From NCBI GenBank assembly GCA_018292915.2, contig JACVVK020000057.1:1453501-1517500 (forward strand): a stretch of 64,000 bases of DNA, read 5' to 3'. This document shows positions 57,316 through 64,000 of the stretch, piece after piece (position 1 is the stretch's first letter; the number at the start of each line of letters is the position of its first letter). Below the pieces are notes generated by a model. It did no database searches, was not told where the DNA came from, and saw nothing but the letters and a program-made list of their open reading frames with translations. The stretch comes from Batillaria attramentaria. Taxonomy: Eukaryota; Mollusca; Gastropoda; Batillariidae. A program made the translations under genes and the position numbers.

Positions 57316-58645
57316 TTACACTCTCTCGGGCACAGAGTCTTTCAGTGGAAAGTACCTCTGTGCACGGTGGGGAAATGGCGCTCACTGCGCTACCGTGACG
57401 GGCCTAAATTGTCTCGGTGCTCTCAAACACAAGGTCGCGCACTATGTCATCCTTGACCAGCTTGATTCCAGAGGGATCCTCAATGGCGCAAGTGATGGCA
57501 GGCTGTCCTCAGAGTGAAAGTAGGCGTGTTTCTGAATCAGAGACATACATAAGATGTCTCTGTCTGAATGGACAGATCTATTATTACATTCAGTCCTAGA
57601 GCACGGGTGTGTATGCTTTTGTAATCGTCTCTTATTCCACCACAAGGCAGGTACGTGATCGTCTCCACCGTGCAATAATACTTGCCTGTAGAGTGCAACA
57701 CCTTTGCTAGACTCCAGAGTGCAGTCCCTTTTCGGCGGGGCGTGAAAATGTGACTGCTTACAGCCAGCGCCATTTTCAAAAATGGCGATTTTTTTTTAGA
57801 AAAGCGAAGACTTGTGCGTCATATGATTCGATTTAAAACGAAGTCTTGAATATCCGACCACTTTTCGTTTGGGCAAAATCTTTGCCAGCGGACAATTATT
57901 GATGCGCTTTGATGGCACTGTTTACGTGGTACACTGATCCAACAGGATGTGAGTGAACGGCAAAGGGGTTGCACTCTGACAGGCCAAGGCGTTGCACTCT
58001 ACAGGTAAGTATTATTGCACGGTGCAGACGATCACGTACCTGCCTTGTGGTGGAATAAGAGACGATTACAAAAGCAAACACACCCGTGCTCTAGGACTGA
58101 ATGTAATATAGATCTGTCCATTCAGACAGAGACATGTTATGTATGTCTCTGATTCAGAAACACGCCTACTTTCACTCTGAAGACAGCCTGCCATCACTTG
58201 CGCCATTGAGGATCCCTCTGGGTTCAAAGCTGGTCAAGGATGACATAGTGCGCGACCTTGTGTTTGAGAGCACCGAGAAAATTTAGGCCCATCACGGTAG
58301 CGCAGTGAGCGCCATTTCCCCACCGTGCACAGAGGTACTTTCCACTGAAAGACTCTGTGCCCCAGAGAGTGCACCTTTGCCTGTCAGAGTGCAACCCCCT
58401 TGCCGTTTACTCACATCCTGTTGGATCAGTGTACCACGTGAACAGTGCCATCAAATGGCATCAATAATTGTCCGCTGGCAAAGATTTTGCCCAAACGAAA
58501 AGTGGTCGGATATTCAAGACTTCGTTTCAAATCGAATCACATGACACACACGTCTTCGCTTTTCTATAAAAAAAAAAAAAAAAAAAAAAAAAGAAGAAGC
58601 CATTTTTGGAAATGGCGCTGGCTGTAAGCAGTCACATTTTCACGG
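57316..58645. mobile_element. Element E inserted into an inverted copy of itself
   Basis: The outer copy is 57316-57707 plus 58381-58645. The inner, inverted copy is 57708-58371 (664 bp). They are separated by a 9-bp duplication CACCTTTGC (57699-57707 and 58372-58380). The inner sequence CAAAGGGGTTGCACTCTGAC.. is the complement of the rejoined outer sequence across the insertion point. No protein frame. The 9-bp duplication would suit a Mutator-like element, but clear terminal repeats are lacking. Confidence 0.8.
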
Positions 58646-58785
58646 TGTAGACTAAAACGCGGTACATTCGCGACCACAACACACATAGCTGTGACGTCAA
58701 ACGCGTCATAGGTTTGTGCGATCCTTTCGACCGGCGGTGTGGCGCGAAGCAGGTCGCTCGGGATGAAATCGAACGTCGTTATCGG
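58646..58785 (-). repeat. Dispersed repeat D
   Basis: Inverse of 1038-1160 (AAAACGCGGTACATTCGCGA..). Directly abuts element E, as at 1160-1290. Confidence 0.7.
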
Positions 58786-59010
58786 TATTCCTGTAATTTA
58801 GCGTTATCCTGCTGTCAAACAGGTACTTCCGATGTTCCTCCATCGTGCGTATTAGTATATATATATATCAATTCAACAATGCGAGAACGGCTCGTAAGAC
58901 ACCACGACAGTACTACCGAAACGCCGCATATACTGCAACGTGCCTGGGCGGGCATTCTTCTCCGTTGCTGCCCGGCTGATGCCTTATGTAGGTACACTCG
59001 GGCTAATGCA
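58786..59010. other. Unassigned sequence
   Basis: A short frame here has no known motif. (AT)n at 58857-58868. Confidence 0.4.
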
Positions 59011-59640
59011 TGTACGTGCACTTGAATGCACATGCGTGAGCGCGAGTGCCCACACATAAGGTATACAACAGTACCTGTACTTCCAGCCTAACAAATGGCC
59101 CAGCATGTATGTGTACATGAATGCACATGTGTGAGTGTGCGTGCACCTACATAATGCATACCAGTACCTATGAGTGTCAGTCTATAATTCTGACAAATGA
59201 CCCTGCATGTTTGTGTACATGAATGCACATGTGTGAGTGTGAATGCACTTACAGATTGGATACCAGTACGCGTGCAGGTTTTATTTCTAACCTAAGAAAT
59301 GACCCAGGCTGCTTGTACGTGTACATGAATGCACATACGTGAGCGCGAGTGCCCCTACATCAATGTACACCAGTATGTATGCATGCATATAATGCCAAGT
59401 GACCGAAGAAATGGCCCTGTATGTACGTGTACATGCCGGAATGCACATGCGTGAGGGCGAGTGCCCCTCATAATGTAAACCAGTATGTATGCATGCATAA
59501 AATATAACAGTGTGGATGCATGCATACAGTGCCAAATGAGCTAAGAAATAGCCCTGCATGCACGTGTACATGAATGTACATGCGTGACTGTGAGTGCACC
59601 AACATAAGGAATTCCTTAGAGTATGGAGGAACACCTATGC
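59011..59640. repeat. Tandem repeat, about 95-130 bp units
   Basis: Six diverged units, each with GTACATGAATGCACATGYGTGAG (near 59020, 59115, 59217, 59323, 59437, 59567) followed by ACCAGTA and a GACAAATGRCCC-like block. Confidence 0.8.
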
Positions 59641-59661
59641 GTGTATATAATTCTAAACTTG

Positions 59662-59943
59662 ACTAAACTAGGGAGGCAGAAGCCTCCATGGCTCTACTCC
59701 TAAACTTGACTAAACTAGGGAGGCAGAAGCCTCCATGGCTCTACTCCTAAACCTGACTAAACTAGGGAGGCAGAAGCCTCCATGGCTCTACTCCTAAACT
59801 TGACTAAACTAGGGAGGCAGAAGCCTCCATGGCTCTACTCCTAAACTTGACTAAACTAGGGAGGCAGAAGCCTCCATGGCTCTACTCCTAAACTTGACTA
59901 AACTAGAGAGGCAGAAACCTCCATGGCTCTACTCCTTGATCTG
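59662..59943. repeat. 47-bp minisatellite made from an element B terminus
   Basis: Six units start at 59662, 59709, 59756, 59803, 59850 and 59897, exactly 47 bp apart and nearly identical. Each holds ACTAGGGAGGCAGAAGCCTC, the hairpin end of element B, joined to GGCTCTACTCCT, which in the last unit is coding sequence of the following LINE. Confidence 0.93.
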
Positions 59944-60352
59944 TCCGCCGCCTTCGATACTATCGACCACTCTCTCCTCCTCAACCGCCTCTGCCGAACC
60001 TTCGGTATCGAAGACACTGCTCTTTCTTTCTTTCGTTCCTATCTTTCCGACAGATTTCAGACAGTTGTCATCTGCAACGCCTCTTCCGACACCGCTCAGC
60101 CCATTGGCAACACTGCTTCCAACCCTGCTCAGCCCACTAGCAGCATTTCTTCCAACCCTGCTCAGCTCACCTGCGGAGTCCCTCAGGGCTCCGTACTCGG
60201 CCCTGTTCTGTTCACTCTCTACACTATGCCCCTCATCCACATCACCAACCTTCATAACATACAACACCACATGTTCGCAGATGACACTCAACTCCACACC
60301 AGTAAAACATACATCACCTTGCCCTCATTACATCAGAATGTTACGCAGACAT

Positions 60353-61725
60353 AAAAAAACAAGGAGGAACGGCCCCGTCCTACAAAGTTGTTTCTCCAAA
60401 CTTCATTTCATTTTGTCTGTTTTGTTGTTATTGTTGCCGGTTCTCCCATCTCCAAGTTCTACCAATGACACTAGATCCTCTACGACCTCGACCGATAAGC
60501 CACGTGACTAGGGGTGGGGCCGGGTGGGGGAAGAAGGGAGAGAGAGAGAGAGAGACAGAGAGAGAGAGGGTAGGTGGGTGGGTGTTTAGGAGTTTAACGT
60601 CCTTTTCCACCACATAAGGATGATAAAAAAAAGATGGGGTAACGAGAAAAAGGCCAGCACAAATATTTGGCCCCAGCGGCCGGGATTCGAACTCTCGGCC
60701 CAAGCATTGAAAGTCCAACGCTCTACCATTCGGCCACCCTGGCTCCCCAGAGAGAGAGAGAGAGAGAGAGAGAGGTCAGTTCCGTGAACTAAACATTTGA
60801 CGTCAGCCTCAGGCAGGTCGTCATACAGAGAGAGAGAGAGATGACGTCAATTCCGTGAACTAAACTTTTGACGTCAGCCTCTAGCACTGAGATCGTCTGA
60901 GGATGCTTGTTCATGTCTTGTGATTTCCCTATTGGCTTTGTGACTTCTCCGACTGAATTATTTTTCACATGAAATCTGGAAGATCTAGAGGGCTGATGAA
61001 ATGTCGGAAGCAGTGACGATACTTGCAGATTTTGTCTGTGAACCAAACATTTGACGTCAGCCTCACGCTGCTCGTCTGACAGATGCTACTTCTTCATATC
61101 TTGTGATTTCCTTGTTGCTTTTGTGACTTCCGTGACTGAATTAATTTTGACATAAAATCTGGAAGATCTAGAGAGCTGATGAAATGTGGACTTAAGTGCC
61201 TTGGATTGTACTTACGAAATTGCAAAATTGGAACTTTTTTGGCCGGCGCTTCTCGCAGAAACGTGAAAAAGTGTGTTTATCTAAAAGCTCTGTTATTCTT
61301 AATACTAAAGCTATAATAGTGCAGTAGTTCATGTTGTATGTACAGTTGGCACAAGTGACAAAAATACCGGAATGATGAGTAATTTGAAAAAGTCTTTTCA
61401 TAGATATTTGAATTTATATGCAGACCACCCCTACCTCGAAAATATTTTTCTTACACAAAACCTGTCAGAGCTACAGAGCTGTAGCACGAATCAAGGCAGT
61501 GTGATTGGGTGAACTTCCAAAGTCTAGAAAATGAAGGTATTTGAACAACTTTTTCGAAAAAATTCGTAACATGACCGATTTTTTAAAATCGGCGATAACT
61601 CTTCTGAAAATGCGGCAGGCTAAAAATCGTGAAAGGTAGCTCTGGAGAAGGTGATTTCCCATTTTATCTCAAAGTAAAAAGGCCTCCATCGAGGTGGTTT
61701 AGGAGATAGCCATCATTACATCCGT

Positions 61726-61769
<44 letters not shown>

Positions 61770-61967
61770 TTCCCGCCAAAAAGAACGCATCAGCAAAGTG
61801 TGCACGTAAGGTGTCTATGACGCAGATTTCGTTACGTCACTGTGTGCGTGAAAGTAAGTATTGTTTGGAGAAACGTCACAGCCTTGTTTTGTATCACTGA
61901 AACTTGCTGCTGCGCGTAGCAAAATCTGCCCCGTCTCATAAAGTTGTTTCTCTATAGAGAAACAACT
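60353..61967 (-). mobile_element. Element A copy 3, full length, inverted
   Basis: 1,615 bp. It carries A7-CAAGGAGGAACGGCCCCG at the left (3' end) and the 28-bp palindrome at the right (61941-61968). The SINE module is at 60577-60748, the TGACGTCA cluster at 60795-60890 and 61050. Inserted in the LINE reverse transcriptase with no certain target duplication. (CA)n at 61727-61765. Confidence 0.85.
60577..60748 (-). repeat. tRNA-derived SINE module of element A copy 3
   Basis: GTGGGTGTTTAGGAGTTTAA.. to CCACCCTGGCTCCCC. B box complement GGATTCGAACT and A box complement CCATTCGGCCA are intact. Confidence 0.87.
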
Positions 61968-62698
61968 TAAAAAACTGGATGACTGAGAACAAGCTGCAGC
62001 TTAATGGTGATAAAACAGAAGCAATGCTTATTGGCACTTCACAGAAACTGGCATCTCTTTCTGTCAACTCCCTTCATCTAGAGGACACCCTCTCCATTCC
62101 CTTCTCTGACTCTGCCAAAAATCTTGGGGTAACACTTGACAGCACCCTGACCATGAAAAAGCACATTGCCCAGATCTCACAGTCCTGCCATTTCCATCTC
62201 CGCCGAATTTCTTCTGTCCGCCAGTACCTCTCCACCGATGCAACAGCCAAACTGGTCACTTCACTCATTCTGTCTCGTCTTGACTACTGTAACTCTCTGC
62301 TGGCTGGTCTCCCTGCTTAATCCATTCTCCCGCTTCAGCGCATCCAGAACATTGCTGCTCGCCTTGTCCTTCGCTTGAAAAAGTCCGACCACATCTCTCG
62401 TGCACTCTGCTCTCTGCATTGGCTTCCACTCTCTCAAAGAATTAAATACAAGATCTGCACCCTCTGCTACAAGTGCATCCATAACTCCGCCCCATCCTAC
62501 CTGTCTGATTTGTTGGAACTCTACACTCCGTCACGTTCCCTCCGGTCTTCATCCGATACCCTGATATTCAGAACTCCACGTACTAAACTTTCTTCTGTTG
62601 GCTCTCGAGCCTTCTCCTACGCTGGTCCAAAAGCCTGGAATTCTCTGCCTCTTTCGCTCCGCCAGTCAACCTCCCTCGAAACCTTCAAAACAAATCTA

Positions 62699-64000
62699 AC
62701 TAGAGGAGCAAAGCCTCCTTGGCTCACTTGTGAGATGGGTCAAAGTCATTCAAAAGAGTATGTTTCTAAAGCCATTATCACTAGCTATCATGAAGTAAGG
62801 TGTCTTGTGTTCATAGTTCCTAAGAAAACGACAAATGGCAACATAACAGTTTTCCCAGGACAGCGTCTATGACCTTGACCTTGGGTCAAGGTCATTCAAA
62901 TGAGATCTGTAAGTGAAGAGCTTTGATAGCTCTAATTTTTGTAGTTTCTGTACAAATGGTAATGTAAAATTTCACAACAGACAGCTGTATCAAGGTCAAG
63001 GTCTCTCAAATGGGTATGTATGCATAGGTCTCTTTGCTGCCTATCATTGTGCCTTGTTTGGTGCCTCTGCTGTTTGTTGTTTCCAAGAAAATGCTAACGT
63101 TAAAGTCTCCACAAAACATCTTGAATGGCCTTGACCTTGACTCAAGGAAATTGAATACAAGTATGCCAGTACATGTACAAGTTATGTCAGTACAGGTTTT
63201 GTCAATGTCTATCATGCCATGCAAAGTTTGATGCCTCTGGTACAACTACATTCTGAGAAAATGGCAATTTTAAATTTCCAATTAGACAGCTTTGATGACC
63301 TTGACCTTCAGTCAAGGTCATTCAAAATGGTATGTCTTGAAAGGTCTTGCTGCTGTTTATCAGCAAACCAGGTTTGGTGCTTCTGCTGTTTATTGTTTCT
63401 GAGAAAATGCCAATGTTAAGGTTTTGGAAGGTTTTCTGCAAAACAGCGTGTATGGCCTTGACCTTGATTCAAAGTCACTTAATACAGGTATGTCAGTAAA
63501 TGTGTTGTCAATGTCTATCTGCATGATGATAGACATTGACAACACATTTACTGACATACCTGTATTAAGTGACTTTGAATCAAGTTGGATGTCTCTGGCT
63601 TTTCTAAATTCTGAGAAAATGCCAATGTAAAATTTCCAAACAAACAGCTTTAGTGACCCTGACCTTGGGTCAAGGTCAGTCATTATGGTATGTTTTGAAA
63701 GGTCTTATGGCTGTCTATCAGCGTGCCAAGTTTGGTGCCTCTGCTGTTCATTGTTTCTGAGAAATTGCCAATGTTAAAGTTTTTCCTCAAAACAGCTTGC
63801 ATGGCCTTGACCTTGACTCAAAGTCACTGAACACAGGTATGTCAGTAAAGGTGTTGTCAATATCTATCGTCATGCTAAGTTTGATGTCTCTGGCTTTTCT
63901 AAATTCTGAGAAAATGCCAATGTAAAATTTCCAAACAAACAGCTTTAGTGACCTTGACCTTGGGTCAAGGTCAATCATTATAGTATGTTTTGAAAGGTCT
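62699..64000 (-). mobile_element. Element B copy, running off the window
   Basis: Starts ACTAGAGGAGCAAAGCCTCC (62699), inside the LINE. At least seven units follow, with TCAAGGTCA or its complement at 62887, 63313, 63670 and 63966. Contains a perfect inverted duplication at 63463-63584. Confidence 0.82.
63463..63584. repeat. Perfect 57-bp inverted repeat
   Basis: Arms 63463-63519 and 63528-63584 (CTTGATTCAAAGTCACTTAA.. and its exact complement) around the 8-base loop TGCATGAT, within element B. Confidence 0.95.

Larger units (their letters stand above)
59910..62698 (+). pseudogene. L2/CR1-like LINE reverse transcriptase, split by element A
   Basis: 5'-truncated ORF2. The first part (59923-60352) reads LLLDLSAAFDTIDHSLLL, then GVPQGSVLGPVLF and the catalytic HMFADDTQL. 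Between QTVVICNAS and LTCGVPQG lies an unusual insert of about 29 residues (repeating SNPAQ-like). After element A (60353-61967) the protein resumes KNWMTENKLQLNGDKTEAML, then LGVTLDSTLTM and SRLDYCNSLLAGLPA. A single in-frame TAA (62318) follows. It continues LPLQRIQNIAARLVLR, HWLPLSQRIKYKI and AWNSLPLSLRQSTSLETFK, until element B cuts it at 62698. Joining T 60352 to T 61968 restores the frame across A. Inactive. Confidence 0.85.

Overview
This window is eukaryotic and animal. It has short exons with GT/AG borders, very large introns, many (CA)n/(TG)n tracts and a dense mix of mobile elements. The extracellular domain mix, the abundance of tRNA-derived SINEs and the retrotransposon families fit a mollusc, most likely a gastropod. 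That is inference from style and cannot be proved from this sequence alone.

Host genes: two tandem, same-strand (minus) genes for cell-surface proteins explain all convincing host coding sequence. Gene 1 enters from beyond the right edge. Its visible exons run Ig (57085-56747), EGF (56010-55897), Ig (54229-53897), EGF (51327-51214), Ig (48002-47640), EGF (46239-46126), EGF (45805-45689), EGF (44938-44813), transmembrane (44094-43966) and an acidic, Ser-rich cytoplasmic tail with stop (39726-39218), followed at once by a poly(A) signal. Gene 2 begins about 4.1 kb further on. It has a signal-peptide exon (35130-35073), an F5/8-type fucolectin domain split over two exons (25207-24962 and 6976-6773), an Ig exon (5147-4809) and an EGF exon (3621-3508), then leaves the window on the left. 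Every internal exon tested starts and ends in phase 1, and the pieces join in frame. The deduced family layout is signal peptide, fucolectin, alternating Ig and EGF, TM and tail. It looks like a lectin/Ig/EGF recognition receptor family that is expanding by duplication.

Mobile DNA: the 18-kb intron inside the gene 2 lectin domain is a nest of insertions. Element A (8444-22259) is interrupted by element B (9421-18523). B is itself interrupted by an I/Nimb-like LINE (9863-14503, minus) and by an intact RTE-like LINE (15296-18350, plus, 7-bp target duplication). A is further split by a 5'-truncated LINE (18729-20058, 14-bp duplication) and by element C (20168-21979). A Tc1-type DD34E transposase gene (22259-23299, minus) adjoins. 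Intron 1 of gene 2 holds another B copy (29002-30113) and a 4-kb DNA transposon with 27-bp terminal inverted repeats (30714-34733). On the right, an L2/CR1-like LINE (about 59910-62698) is split by a third A copy (60353-61967) and ended by another B copy (62699 to the edge).

Element B is a tandem-unit repeat full of the nuclear-receptor extended half-site TCAAGGTCA. Its terminus has a hairpin plus CTAG, as in rolling-circle transposons, and the same terminus has been amplified into a 47-bp minisatellite at 59662. Elements A and C share a terminal design: a perfect or near-perfect palindrome with GTTGTTTC/GAAACAAC, then GACGGGGC or GACGGGC, and a CTTGT 3' end. Other pieces include at least seven SINE copies of one tRNA-derived family, a second SINE family, a pogo/Tigger-like MITE, a probable solo LTR, an element inserted into an inverted copy of itself, and several minisatellites.
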